A DNA stretch of 64,000 bases from Nicotiana tabacum (lineage: Eukaryota > Streptophyta > Magnoliopsida > Solanales > Solanaceae), in the NCBI RefSeq assembly GCF_000715075.1, contig NC_134102.1:106838001-106902000 (forward strand), read 5' to 3'. The position numbers were made by a program, and so were the translations under genes. A model generated the notes under the pieces. That model was not told where the DNA came from and did not search any database. It saw only the letters and a list, made by a program, of their open reading frames with translations. Positions 46,845 to 58,747 of this stretch are shown one piece after another (positions within the stretch are counted from its first letter, which is position 1; every line of letters starts with the position of its first letter).

Positions 46845-47726
46845 CTTACACTTAGGCTCTTACCATAGCAAATTTGGCTTATATGAATTAGTCTTCTTTG
46901 ATATAAACGCGCTTCCCTTTTCCATTTTTATTTTCTACTACATGCACATCCCTCTCCCATTTTCCTTTTTATTTGTTTAAATTCGTTGTAATTTGCACAT
47001 CCCTTCCCTACTCCACCTTCCTTTGCTTAAATTGGTTTTAACATGCATATCCCTTTCCTATTCACCTTTATTTGCTCTAAACTGCTCTTCACTTGTTTAA
47101 AGGTTTGTACATCATGTCTCTCCCGTCCCTACTCCCTTGTTTGCTTTATTACATTCTCGCATATATTCCACAGACTAAATTCTTCCTTTGTCTTTCTTTT
47201 ATGTTTTTCATGTTTTTACCTTAATACTGTATTTATGGCTTTTTACATATTTATCATGCAAATACTTGGCAATATGTTATTATCTCTGCATAAAGCATGC
47301 TCACATCATACTCCACTCGTTCCAATTATCAACATAGCGGCGCTTGATGAGTGTCCACGCTCTTCCAAAATTACCCTTTTAAATAGGAAAGGCTTATTTG
47401 TGGTAGACGAGTCGATCAGCAGTGCAATTGATGGTCCCGTGCCTTTCCCTCTCAAGTTGTCCACTTGAGAGTACCAGTCTAGGCCATTCTAGAAACCTCA
47501 CTCCAAAATTAAATGTACATGCATCATGTTAAACCTAGTACGAGTTAGAACGTTGCTAACATGATAGCCCGCTAAGATAAGCCTTGTCCAAAGTCCGATG
47601 GGATTTCCACAATTCCAATGGACACTGTCACGTTATGTGCATTACTTGTAGAAAATAGACCAATATGTTGATCATTAGTGTGTAAATAGTCGAATTTGGA
47701 GGAGGAAAGGGCTAACTCTATTTGTT
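46845..47726. other. Ogre leader region
   Basis: Pyrimidine-rich, mostly noncoding. It ends CTATTTGTTTTGCAG, a good 3' splice acceptor directly before ORF1; splicing of Ogre RNA is known for other parts of the element, so use of this site is inference. Confidence 0.5.
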
Positions 47727-49321
47727 TTGCAGAAAATAAAGCACGATGTCCCCAGGTTTGGCATGGTCCAAAACATTCCACCTTTGCTGCTTGATTGGTG
47801 GAAGAACCCTTCACCCAGTGACAAGAATCACGTGAAAAGGGTCCTTGGTAATTTACCTTCCTTATTGGACATTCGGCCAAATAGGGCATTGATTGAGGCT
47901 GCCACTATGTTTTGGGATGAGAAAAGAGCTGTCTTCCGCTTCGGTAACATAGAAATGACACCTCTCTTAGAGGAAATAAGAGGTTTTGCTAAGATGCTGT
48001 GGGATAGACCAGGGTATTAGTTCCAAGGAATCGCACCCCTCGCGGTTTTCTGAAAATGCTAGGTTTCAAGAAAAATGATGAGTTGCTTTGTTTGAAGAAG
48101 TCATACATCCCATTTGAATTCCTTTATGAACATTATGGGCATAACAAGTCATATCACCTTCATCATGATGAACTTGCCATCACTTCATTTGGTTGGACGC
48201 ACCACCGAGTTTTTGTGTTCATTGTTTGTTTCTTGGGATCGCTGATATTTGCGATGAAAGGTGGACGCATCCACACTCGCTTAACCATGGTCGCTAGGAC
48301 TCTAATGGAAGGAATCGAGGAACAAACTTACACTATCATCCCCATGATCTTGGCCGAAATGTATCGCACATTAGATCGATGCAAGCAGGGGTATGGACAC
48401 TTCGAGGGATGTAATCTGTTACTGCAGGTTTGGTTATTAGAACATTTCCAGAGAGGTGAATATCGCCAAGAGCTTCCGCAACGACCATTGAATGACTACA
48501 TATCTTACCATCATCCAAAGAGAATGACATTTATCCCAGATAGGTTTGCGCAACCTGGAAGTGTCGTGAGCGGGGTGCGTTGGTTCAGCTATCTAACTGA
48601 CGAAAAGGTACATTGGATGTTTGAATGGTTCCTTAGCAGTGAGTTCATCATCAGATCACGAGAAACTACTCCTCTAGTGTTGATCGGGTTAAGAGGGATC
48701 TATCATTATGCTCCTATAAGGGTAATGAGGCAAGCGGGAAGAAAATAGGTTATACCTCGGGTTTTTAACATGTTCCAATACAAAGCAGATTTTAAAGGGA
48801 ACATCATTCCATTCAAGTTTGAGGCACATCATATGTGGAATCAAAATGTCATTGTGGAGAAAGATACCATCGAGTCAGACATGTATCATGCCGGCCATGT
48901 GCACTTCTACCCATCATGGTTGGTAGATGATATAACGGGGGATGTCAAGCCAGGAATTAATCTGAAAAATAGGGTTATAGATGACGTTGTTGAAGCACTA
49001 GTCTAGTATATGATGTTGCGCAAGAGGATTTTCGAGTCTGAAGCTAGGCATTTGGAACAACACAAAGTGGATATGGAAGCAATCAACGAATGGAGGGAAA
49101 CCACCACTAAATCAACAGAAAGAGTAGAATATTTGGAGCAAGGGTTGATGAAGCTTGAGGGAAAGATGAGAAAGAGGCTTTCAGATTGTCAGAACACGAA
49201 TGACAATGAAGGGGGGCATCTAGCAAAGGCTTACCTATTGTTGGATATGCGCGACCTGGGGAATCTGATTGATGGAGTCAAGAGAGCCAAGCACGGGGAA
49301 GGTCCTTCTGGGACCAAGTAG
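47727..49321 (+). pseudogene. Ogre ORF1 (extra protein upstream of Gag), broken
   Basis: Four frames in series make one protein of about 530 residues: KHDVPRFGMVQNIPPLLLDW, then MLGFKKNDELLCLKKSYIPF...FGWTHHRVFVFIVCFLGSLI, then MFQYKADFKGNIIPFKFEAH, then a Glu/Arg-rich coiled region RIFESEARHLEQHKVDMEAI. Breaks: a stop at 48018 with a one-base shift near 48050, a stop at 48746, and a stop at 49004. This protein is typical of Ogre, and its function is not established. There is no ATG at the start of the open frame (first codon TTG), consistent with a spliced or degraded 5' end. Confidence 0.82.
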
Positions 49322-49672
49322 ATTAGGAAATGATGTTCTTTACTACTTTTTAGCTTAGTTTTAGATTTCGAATGTAATAAGGAAAATGCCATTAGTAACT
49401 TTATTATTATTGTCGTTTTAGTAAGGATTTGATTCATTTTCACATTAATGAAATGACACAATTATTGGCATCAATTTTCTCCAAGTCTATGTGTCACTTA
49501 GGCCTACCTCGGGCACAACGAGGTCCCCCAAATTAGGACGTGACTCTGTTACATGATTTTGCAGAGCATGTTCAATATTGCAAGCATTCTTTCAATATCC
49601 CTTACTGACTTGGTTACCTTTTGTTTTTCTTTCTTTTGATTATTCCCATTCCCCAAGGTTGGTTCGTGCATA
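49322..49672. other. Spacer between Ogre ORF1 and gag
   Basis: AT-rich noncoding DNA of about 350 bp with no separate feature recognised. Confidence 0.5.
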
Positions 49673-50762
49673 TTGGCATCATCCATATATCATACTAGAT
49701 CCAGAGGTACTCCACCTCCTCCTCTACCAAGTGATCCTAAAGGCAAAAGCAAAGGGAAAGTAAAAATGGATGATTTAAGCGGTATCAGAAAGGATAATGC
49801 AGAGAACGTTGAAACTTCAGACGGTCGGAATACTCCAGCACTGAATGAATTGGTCCTACATCTGGAACAGAAAATATTTGAGCTACAAGGGGAACTTGAG
49901 CAGGTCCGGAACTTGGCAAACCTTTCCCTCACCCTAAACGTCCCTGATATCAACCAACAAAACACAAACGCCCATAACCCGACACCTCTCTAAACCACGC
50001 AGAATCAAAACCAACCACCGAATCCTCCCGCACCACATCAATATGCCACACCTCCTCAGAACCAAAACCCTCCACCGATACCAACTCCTCAATAACACCA
50101 TCACCATCCAACTCAATACCCACAAATAACCACATACCACACCCCTCAGAATGCACCACAACTTACTCCTGATCCACAAAACTCAACTAATGACCACCAT
50201 TATGCCCAGAATCCCAGTGTCTATCAAAGCAATCCCATATATGTGGAAACTTTACCCCATACCCCACAAAAGACCCTATATATACCTGAATCTACCGAGA
50301 AAGACCTGCTCATCAAGAACAATGCAGAAGAACTCAAGAAGCTTACTGGCAGAGTTCAAAGTGTCGAAGATGGCAAAGTCATTGAGGGTTTGAATTATAA
50401 GGATTTGTGTATTCAGCTAGATGTAGAACTGCCAGAGGGTTACAAACCTCCTAAGTTCGAAATGTTTGACGGAACCGGTGATCCTAAGGTGCATTTGAGA
50501 ACGTATTGTGACAAACTTGTAGGGGTTGGCAAGGATGAACGAATCCGTATGAAGCTGTTCATGAGGAGCCTCACCGGAGATGCCTTGTCTTGGTACATTA
50601 GTCAGAACCCAAAGAAGTGGGTTAATTGGGTGAGCATGGCATCAGATTTCTTGGATCGATTCAGGTTCAACACAGAAAATGCACCAGACATTTTCTACAT
50701 TCAAAATCTCAAGAAGAAACCAACGGAAACCTTCCGCGAGTATGCTACTCGGTGGAGGTCTG
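49673..50762 (+). pseudogene. Ogre Gag, N-terminal and capsid part, cut by a chromovirus
   Basis: A Ser/Pro/Lys-rich start, a short coiled coil (LVLHLEQKIFELQGELEQV), and an Asn/Gln/Pro-rich linker with stops at 49991 and 50093 precede the capsid domain: LPEGYKPPKFEMFDGTGDPK, RMKLFMRSLTGDALSWYISQ, FLDRFRFNTENAPDIF and ETFREYATRWRS. The frame is then cut at 50762, the edge of the inserted LTR, within the duplicated bases GTCTG. The C-terminal continuation is at 61313. Confidence 0.88.
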
Positions 50763-53434
50763 TGTCACGCCCCAAACTAGGGGAGGCACGACTGGCACTC
50801 GATACTGTATTCGATCGAGTTAGCCACTAAACATACTAGCTAACTAGACTGGGGGCCCAACAGATCGGGCAGCACAACATCTGAAATACTAAGCCTGGAC
50901 CGTAAGGTTATGACATGAATAACAATAAGCCATATAAACATAGCTAGACAAGCCAAAATAATAAAATACTAGTTGGCTGACGAGGCCGCGACTGAAGACA
51001 TACATGCCTACACACCTATATATACATGCCAAGCCTATGGGCTGGAGACTAAAAGCAGCAAAAAGAAACCCAGAATATTGTGTCCACAATAGCCTCTAAG
51101 AGTGTCATAAGCACTGTCGGGATAAGGCCCCAACTATACCCAAACTGTACAACAAAAGTAACCATCCTATGAAAGCTCCAGGAAGAGGTGGAGCTTACCA
51201 ACTCACAGATGAACCCCGAAATCCTAGCGGAGGGGTCGATTAGAGTCCCTACCTGGACCTGCACGCACGAAACAAAAATGTAGTGTCCCCAGGCAACGGG
51301 ACATCAGTACGAATAAAAATGTACTGGTATGTAAGGCAGAAAGTAGAATCATACATAGCTGATGTAAAAAGGTAATAAAGATACCACCTGACACTGAAAC
51401 TCTGATAGCCTCCATGGCCGACATCCGACCTCATAGTAATAAAATATGCATGGTATGCTCGTGTAATCGTATGTCGTGAATACATATATATTAATGTAAA
51501 TGCATGACATACCCAACCAAATGCTAGCAATGGCGGTCTCTCCCGGTAGATAACCGGTATCATATTGCCAACCTGTGGTCATCTGTACAATATATATAGT
51601 CTTTCGGGCAAATAGGCCCCTTACCTCCGATTATAGCTCGAAGTCCATGCATAATATGTCATGTATGATATGAACTTTGAATGCACATAATAGGCCATAA
51701 CAAGAACTTAGCCAACCTTGTCTCATTGGTACTCTTATTCTCATAATCTCATAATCACCTTCGTATCGCATACAAATGTCTCGTGGAACCTCATATCTTT
51801 TTTATTAAGTTTGAAAACTTAACTCCACTTTTAGAAAGATAACTTAACTCTGAATATGTTCATAAAAAGCTTAAGGTGCTTCACTTAGTCCTTATACCTG
51901 ATTTCTTGATAATTAGTAAAAGAAAGTATTTAAAAAAAATCAAATGTTTTAGTAGTTTAAACATAAAAATTATATTTGAAAATTTTGAAATCGACGTGTC
52001 ACTTTAGAGATTTTAAAATACACTTTAACAAGGAATAAGGACTGATCGCAAATACTAAATGCCTTTATTTTTAAGTCACACAACCCAAAGACGAATAAGA
52101 ATTCATATATATGGACATATATTTAAGAAAGCTGACAAAATAACATATATAGATGTTGAATACCCTTTTTAACCAAACGAGTGAAATATCAACCTAAAAG
52201 CATCATGAAAATACTTCAGCTACGATACCAATGCCTTTCACAGAAGGTCTTTCTAGCAACAGAATAGTAAAATATCACATTTGGCGTCTTAGGAATTTCC
52301 CAAAATTCATGCTAAAAGGAAGGACGAAGCTTAGCCTTAACATACCTCTCCAACGAACGTCCGAATGCCTATAGTTCCTTCACGAAAGTTGTTCCTTACG
52401 TCCTAAGCTTCAAAACCACTATATATATGCAGCTTATACGCACCTATAAATAGTTCATAAATGAGTTTAAATCGGCAGATTTGCCATATGACCCTAACTT
52501 GACGAAACGCCCGTAGAACTTTATAAAAACGATCATAAAAGAGTCCCAAGATGATTACCTTGGCAAATCAAGTATAAATCCTGAAGAACCAGCAAGAACA
52601 AAAATTTCCTATCTTCCAAAAATAGCTCCAAACACAGCTAATAGAAGTGGAAAACGATTGCAAAGCGTAGAGATTGCGCTTCTAGGCACGGGGGCAAACT
52701 TTAACGATAGAAATCGTTAAAAACGCACCTTAATCACTCAAGAACACCATGAAACCCTCTCTTAAGCTTTCTCACTATTTTGGGACGAAGATGAATTGTT
52801 TTGGGGTCTTAAAAGTCGGATTTTCCGACTTATACCACTTGTTTGACCCGACCCGGTTCGCGACCCAATTTCAGCCCGGACAGTCCGCGGTAAAACAGTC
52901 ATAACATTTTACTCCAAGGTCGGTTTGATGTGAGAATTCTTTGGTTGCAAACTAGACTCGTAGACCTTCGATTTGGTAGGTTGTGGGTCCCATAACTCTT
53001 TATATTTTGGGAGAAATGATCTGATATATTTGACCCAAAGTTTAGAAAATTTATTAGAGAAATTTACGATAACTTTTGCCGACTTTTATTTCGCAACTTG
53101 CTTGACTCCAAAACTTAACATGTGACCAGTGTGATATTATAATATCTCATAACACATTATTCTTAGCATATTATACACTCTTAGTCTTATCCCACAGGTA
53201 CAAGTTAACTTAAACCTTCCGAACGCGCGGGGTGCTACCCGAGCCATTTTTTTAACCATGAACCTTTGTTTAAGGGATTCCTTTGACTTAAAGCTTTAGT
53301 TTAGTTCCTTGATATTACCACACATTTTCAGTCTTATTCTCCCAATATGCTATACCCAATCATATATACCTAATATAATCATGCCACGTTACGTATATTA
53401 TGTAAGAGAAGAGAGAAACACCTGGGGTCTCACA
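50763..53434 (-). repeat. 3' LTR of the minus-strand chromovirus
   Basis: 2672 bp, TGTCACGCCCC to GGGGTCTCACA on the plus strand. Relative to the partner it has an inverted 157-bp block (51818-51974), about 45 bp extra around 52800-52845 including AAGTCGGATTTTCCGACTT (a perfect palindrome), and an 11-bp repeat of TCTCATAATC near 51740. Confidence 0.95.
51818..51974. repeat. 157-bp block inverted relative to the other LTR
   Basis: Reads CTTAACTCC...AAAAATTATA; its reverse complement is 59771-59928 in the partner LTR. Flanking bases differ: only this LTR has TTATTAAGTTTGAAAA on the left and TTTGAAATCGACGTGTCAC on the right. Confidence 0.9.
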
Positions 53435-53452
53435 GTCTCCCCCTTAAGAACA
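53435..53452 (-). other. Polypurine tract of the minus-strand chromovirus
   Basis: The minus strand reads TTCTTAAGGGGGAGAC directly before the LTR start TGTGAGACCCC. Confidence 0.85.
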
Positions 53453-53691
53453 TTCGTTTGCGAATGGGTCAAGTCAATTCTTTGGTTTCATTTCTTGTCC
53501 ACTAATACGTTATTTGCGAGGCTATATTTGTTACATTTGCAAAGCATAAATCAAATTCTGATGATTCCAACTACTAGGCTTCGTATAGCTATCTCGCAAT
53601 AAAAAAAATTTAAATTGCACTTTCAAGTCATTTAAAATCCAATTAAGTTGCTGTAAAGAAATAATTGGCAATTATTTAAATGCGACTCACC
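53453..53691. other. Short noncoding segment between pol and PPT
   Basis: 240 bp without features; a 97-codon plus-strand frame here is incidental. Confidence 0.6.
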
Positions 53692-54843
53692 TTAAGTCGT
53701 AAATAGGTGGGGGTACTTCTTCCTCATTTCCTCCTCAGCTTCCCAGGTCATTTCCTCGATGTTGTTATTTCGCCATAACACTTTCACGGAAGCCACTTCT
53801 TTAGTTCGAAGCTTCCTTACCTGCCGATCTAAAATAACTACTGGTACCTCTGCATAAGATAAGTCTTCAGCAATGTGAATATCCTCAATGGGCGTAATAC
53901 GTGAAGGATCTCCAATGCACTTCCGCAACATAGATACATGAAACACAGGATGGACTGCTTCCAATTCTAAAGGCAAATCAAGCTCATACGCCACCCTACC
54001 AATCCTCCGAATAATCCTATACGGTCCAACATACCTGGGCCTGAGCTTTCCCTTCTTTCCAAATTGCATGACGCCCTTCATAGGCGATACTATCAGGAAA
54101 ACCCAATCTTCTACATCAAACTCTAAGTCTCGTCGTCGAACATCTGCATATAACTTTTGCCGACTTTGTGCTGTACGCAGCCGGTCTCTAATAAGTTTTA
54201 CCTTTTCCATTGCTTGCTGGACTAAGTTAGGACCTAGCAACTCTGCTTCCCCGACCTCGAACCAACCGATCGGCGACCTACACTTCCGCCCGTATAGTGC
54301 TTCGTAAGGAGCCATCTGAATACTAGCTTGGAAGCTGTTATTATAAGCGAACTCAATAAGAGGTAGATGATCATCCCAACTTCCTTTAAAATCTAGCACG
54401 CAGGCACGTAACATATCCTCAACTGTCTGAATAGTACGCTCTGCCTGTCCATCAGTTTGCGGATGAAAAGCGGTGCTAAGATTTACCTGCGTGCCTAGAC
54501 CCTTCTGAAAAGATTTCCAAAAATATGCTGTAAATTGAGCCCCTCGATCAGAGATAATAGATAATGGCACTCCGTGAAGGCGAACAATCTCTCGAATGTA
54601 AAGCTTGGCATAATCCTCGGCTGAATATGTCGTCCTGACTGGTAGGAAATGAGCAAATTTTGTAAGCCTATCAATAATTACCCAAATAGAATCATACCTC
54701 CGTGGAGTGCGAGGCAAACCAGTGATGAAGTCCATATTTATCATGTCCCATTTCCATAATGGAAGCTGAATACACTGAGTTAGGCCTCCAGGCCTCTGAT
54801 GTTTGGCTTTAACTTGCTGGCAGTTGGGACATTGGGCTACCAT
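53692..54843 (-). CDS. Integrase core plus chromodomain of the chromovirus, intact 383-codon frame
   Basis: MVAQCPNCQQVKAKHQ carries the two cysteines of the integrase zinc motif. The catalytic triad is visible: D in INMDFITGLP, D in SIISDRGAQF, E in QAERTIQTVE. GPYRIIRRIGRVAYELDLPL and HPVFHVSMLRK follow (GPY/F module). VVILDRQVRKLRTKEVASVK through EEMTWEAEEEMRKKYPHLF is the chromodomain that guides insertion to marked chromatin. The start M is only the first Met; the true protein continues upstream into the RNase H frame, from which it is cut by a one-base shift in a run of six As (about 54855). Confidence 0.93.
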   Translation of the reverse strand: MVAQCPNCQQVKAKHQRPGGLTQCIQLPLWKWDMINMDFITGLPRTPRRYDSIWVIIDRLTKFAHFLPVRTTYSAEDYAKLYIREIVRLHGVPLSIISDRGAQFTAYFWKSFQKGLGTQVNLSTAFHPQTDGQAERTIQTVEDMLRACVLDFKGSWDDHLPLIEFAYNNSFQASIQMAPYEALYGRKCRSPIGWFEVGEAELLGPNLVQQAMEKVKLIRDRLRTAQSRQKLYADVRRRDLEFDVEDWVFLIVSPMKGVMQFGKKGKLRPRYVGPYRIIRRIGRVAYELDLPLELEAVHPVFHVSMLRKCIGDPSRITPIEDIHIAEDLSYAEVPVVILDRQVRKLRTKEVASVKVLWRNNNIEEMTWEAEEEMRKKYPHLFTT

Positions 54844-54853
54844 CTCCGCGATA

Positions 54854-56497
54854 TCATTTTTTCATTCCATTCCACCAATAGATCTGTCGAAGGTCCCGAT
54901 ACATCTTTGTCGCTCCGGGATGAACTGCATATCTAGAATAATGGGCCTCCAAAAGAATCTTGGCACGGAGCTCTCCTACTGACGGTACGCATAAGCGGCC
55001 CTGGTATCTAAGGACTCCATCTCCAGTTAGCTCAAATAAAGTTTGTCGCTGCTGTGGAATACTTTCCCTCAGTTTTATAAGCTCAGGATCCTCGTGTTGT
55101 CGCTCTTTCACTTCAGTAACAAAAGAAGATTTTGCCGTATTCTGAACGAGAATGCGTCCACCCTCTGCATCTACCAAACGCACCTGCAAACTAGCTAGCT
55201 GGCATAGATATTTGGTCATCTTGACCTTATCAGCTTCAACATGGCTTAGACTGCCCATGGACTTCCGGCTAAGGGCATCAGCAACAATATTAGCTTTGCC
55301 GGGATGATATAAAATATCAACATCATAGTCCTTTAGTAATTCTAGCCATCTTCTTCGTCGTAGGTTCAGCTCCCTCTGTTTAAATAAATACTGAAGGCTC
55401 TGGTGGTCGATGAAAACATCAATATAAACCCCATATAGATAATGCCGCCAAATCTTTAGGGCAAATACAACTGCGGCTAACTCAAGATCGTGCGTAGGAT
55501 AGTTCTGTTCTTGTTTTCGCAACTGTCTGGAGGCGTACGAGATAACCTTACCATGCTGCATAAGAACACATCCTAGGCCAATTCTCGAGGCATCACAATA
55601 TACAACATAACCCTAGGTGCCATCCGAAAGAGTCAAGACAGGTGCCGTAGTAAGTCTTTTCTTTAGTTCCTGAAAACTTTGTTCACATGCCTCAGTCCAC
55701 TGAAACCTAGCTCCCTTATGTGTTAGTTTTGTCAATGGTGTAGAGATAGAGGAAAATCCCTCCACAAACCTTCGGTAATACCCTGCCAAGCCTAAAAAGT
55801 TACGAACCTCTGTCGGATTCAAGGGCCTCGGCCAAGTCATCACAGCTTCAATCTTTTGGCCATCAACCTTGATACCATCGCCGGTAATAACATGACCAAG
55901 AAAAGCTACAGAAGTTAGCCAAAATTTACATTTAGAGAATTTAGCATATAACCTGTAGTCCTGGAGAGTCTACAATACAGCTCGCAAGTGGTCCGCATGC
56001 TCGGCTTCCGATCGTGAATATATCAGGATGTCGTTAATAAACACAATCACAAATTCATCCAAGAATGGTTTGAATACCCGGTTCATAAGATCCATAAAGG
56101 CTGCTGGGGCATTTGTAAGCCCGAAAGACATGACAAGGAATTAAAAATGGCCATACCTTGTCCTAAATGCTGTTTTTGGGATATCAATATCCCTGACTCG
56201 TAGCTGATGATAACCGGATCGCAAGTCGATCTTCGAAAAGCATTTGGCACCTTGTAACTGGTCAAACAAGTCATCAATCCGTGGAAGAGGATACTTATTC
56301 TTGATAGTGACTTTATTTAGTTGCCTGTAGTCAATGCACATCCGCAAGGACCCATCTTTCTTTCGAACAAAGAGCACCAGAGCACCCTATGGAGATGTAC
56401 TTGGCCTAATAAAGCCTTTATCGAGCAAGTCCTTCAGTTGTTCCTTCAATTCCCTTAGATCTGCAGGAGCCATTCTGTAGGGAGGAATGGATATAGG
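54854..56497 (-). pseudogene. RT and RNase H of the minus-strand chromovirus, broken
   Basis: From right to left: [34 protein letters not shown], a stop after [10 protein letters not shown] (56141), [16 protein letters not shown], and the catalytic box at about 56030-56041 reading F-I-N-D instead of F-I-D-D, which should abolish RT. Then [20 protein letters not shown], a stop at 55613, and RNase [47 protein letters not shown], then the first half of the integrase zinc motif ([11 protein letters not shown]). Stops also occur at about 55971 and 56385; CAG or TGG to TAG changes are common. Confidence 0.92.
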
Positions 56498-57415
56498 CTA
56501 CGCATCAGGAAGCAAATCTATAGCTAAATCGATTTCCCTTTCGGGGGGAATTCCTGGAAGCTCGTCAGGGAATACCGTCGGGAATTCATTCACAATAGGA
56601 ACCAACTGAAGAGTCGCTGGCTCCTTATCTATATCCCTAACATGAACCAGATGGTATATACAACCTTTAGCAATAAACTTCCGAGCCCTAAGGTATGAAA
56701 TAAACTTACCCTTGGGCGTGGCTGCATTACCTTTCCATTCAAGGATAGGTTCACCAGGAAAATGAAATCGGACCAACTTTGCATGACAATCAATATTAGC
56801 ATAACAAGATGCCAACCAATCCATACCCATAATGACATCGAAGTCTAGCATAACCAATTCAACTAAATCAACAGAGGTTGGACGGTCATTAATTAACACA
56901 GTACAATCTCGATAGACATGATTAGCTACAATAGAGTCGCCAACTGGCGTAGACACCTCAACTGGCTATGGCAACAACTCAGATCTCATGTCAAGCTTAC
57001 CAGCAATAAATGGAGTAATATATGAAAATGTAGAGCCGGGGTCCATCAATGCATAAATGGCATGAGAATGTATTGTCAATATACCTGTGACAACATCTGG
57101 GGATGCCTCTAAATCATGTCGGCCTGTGAGTGCATAAAAGCGGTTCTGGCCACCACTAGAACCTGAGGTGTCTCCTCCACCTCTCCCCCTACCACGGCCC
57201 TGAGTAGACTGTGGACCTGGTCGGGGAGCACGGACTGAGGGCGAAGAGGCTGCTGTGAATCCTGAAGGCTGAGCTGGTGTACCTCTGCCTAACCCCGGGC
57301 ACCGGCTAATATAATGTCCTGTCTGCCCACAATGAAAACATGCACTCGAACCCTGTCTACATTGCCCGGTGTGCAGCTTACCGCACTGAGTACATGGAGG
57401 AGTAAGCTGTCTCAT
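56498..57415 (-). pseudogene. Zinc-knuckle tail of Gag, protease and start of RT of the minus-strand chromovirus
   Basis: From right to left: CTQCGKLHTGQC and CFHCGQTGHYISRC (both zinc knuckles intact), an Arg/Gly linker, then the protease DVVTGILTIHSHAIYALMDP with the D-P-G-S-T site intact. A stop follows at 56966, then [12 protein letters not shown] sequence (here [10 protein letters not shown]), [16 protein letters not shown], and [20 protein letters not shown] leading into RT. The frame ends at 56498 with a TAG that looks like a former CAG. Confidence 0.92.
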
Positions 57416-58558
57416 CTATGCAGAATGCTCCTATCGACGGCCCTCAGGCTGGCCTGAGCTCTGCCCCGGTCCTGACTGAATATAACGATCAAACCGCTAG
57501 CCCTGCATCTGTGGTGGGAAACTACCTGCTGACCGAGGTGGATATCGATGGAGTGGGGGCCTAAAATCAAATCGTGGCTCCCTATAAGACCCCAGAGTAC
57601 GAGCCCTCTTACTCTGCTCCCTATCCCTGCGAGTATCACGAATCCGAAGGGAAAAGTCCTCTGTAGTCTGAGCGAAAGCCTGTATGCGGGAAATATCTAC
57701 ATCATCCGATAGGGATGCAACCCTACAGTCTCTAATCAGATGATCCCCCAAACCATCCACATAATGATGAACTCTAGCCCTCATGGTACGTACTATATCT
57801 GGTGCATACCTTGCCAAAGAATTAAACTTATGGCTATAATCTCTCACACTCATATCCCCCTGCCTTAGGCTAAGAAACTGGTCAAGACGGGCCTCCCGAA
57901 CCTCCCGTGGCAAATAATGGGCTAAAAAAGCCTCAGAGAAGTCCTCCCACTCTGCTGGCGGAGCATCAGGTCCTCTAGATCTCTCCCATGCCTCATACCA
58001 TAGGACGGCTACATCACGTAGTCGAAAAGAAGCCAACTCCACAGCCTCGGTGACGGAGGCATTCATCACCCTCAATACTCTATACATATGGTCTATAAAG
58101 TCCTGGGGATCCTCAGTGGAACTAGATCCTGTAAATAATGGAGGGGCCAAGTGAAGAAACTCTCGTACCGTCGAGCTTCCTATCCGATCTCTCCGGGCAT
58201 CTGCTCTTGACTCTAGCTGTCGCTCATGAATAGAAACCATCCTAGTCAGCAACTGAACAGCCTCCCTCATCCCCTGCTCCCCAGTCTCTGATGGGGGAAC
58301 AATAGATGTTGGAGGTCCTGTGTCTCTAGCTGCCTCAGGTACCAATGGAACTGGTGAGGCTAGGGGTACTGCATCTCCCTGGGCTCCAACAAGTGCTGGG
58401 GAAGCTGAAACTAGGGGTACTGGAGACTCACTGTGAGCCTCTAAGGGAAATCTATCCCTCTGACCCGGTAGGGAACAACTGGTACCTTCTCCATACCTAT
58501 ATCTCGTTGTGCCATCTCCTGAGCGTAGGTAGTCTGTTAGATAGGAAACACAAAGCAC
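57416..58558 (-). pseudogene. Gag of the minus-strand chromovirus, nearly intact
   Basis: A 353-codon frame (57497-58558) holds the whole capsid: HLAPPLFTGSSSTEDPQDFI, SFRLRDVAVLWYEAWERS, FSEAFLAHYLPREVREARLD, YSHKFNSLARYAPDIV. The first ~25 codons look out of frame: an ATG at 58515 (MAQRDIGMEK) lies in a different frame, so there is a shift near the N-terminus. After a stop at 57497 the linker has two more stops before the zinc knuckles at 57415. Confidence 0.9.
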
Positions 58559-58727
58559 GATTTAAATTTCATATGTTCTTATAACTTCGCTGTATAGCAC
58601 GATCTATTAATTGAAAGAAATGTAATCATTCCTAAATGCCTCATAGCCTCCTGATTATAAGTGTGGTGTACAACACACCCATAAGCAAGACTCTAAGAGA
58701 CATGGCTTGTGGACTCCCTGGGATACG

Positions 58728-58745
58728 ACCTGCTCTGATACCAAG
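58728..58745 (-). other. PBS of the minus-strand chromovirus
   Basis: The minus strand reads TTGGTATCAGAGCAGGTC, an exact initiator tRNA-Met core, 2 bp from the LTR edge (58748). Confidence 0.92.
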
Positions 58746-58747
58746 TT

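Noticed and set aside
50889..51582. Overlapping minus-strand frames repeated at 58893-59596
   Set aside because: They are duplicated only because both are LTRs of the same element; no start context or family.
54068..54307. Plus-strand frames antisense to the integrase and RNase H (also 54960-55145)
   Set aside because: Shadow frames opposite a well-conserved coding region.
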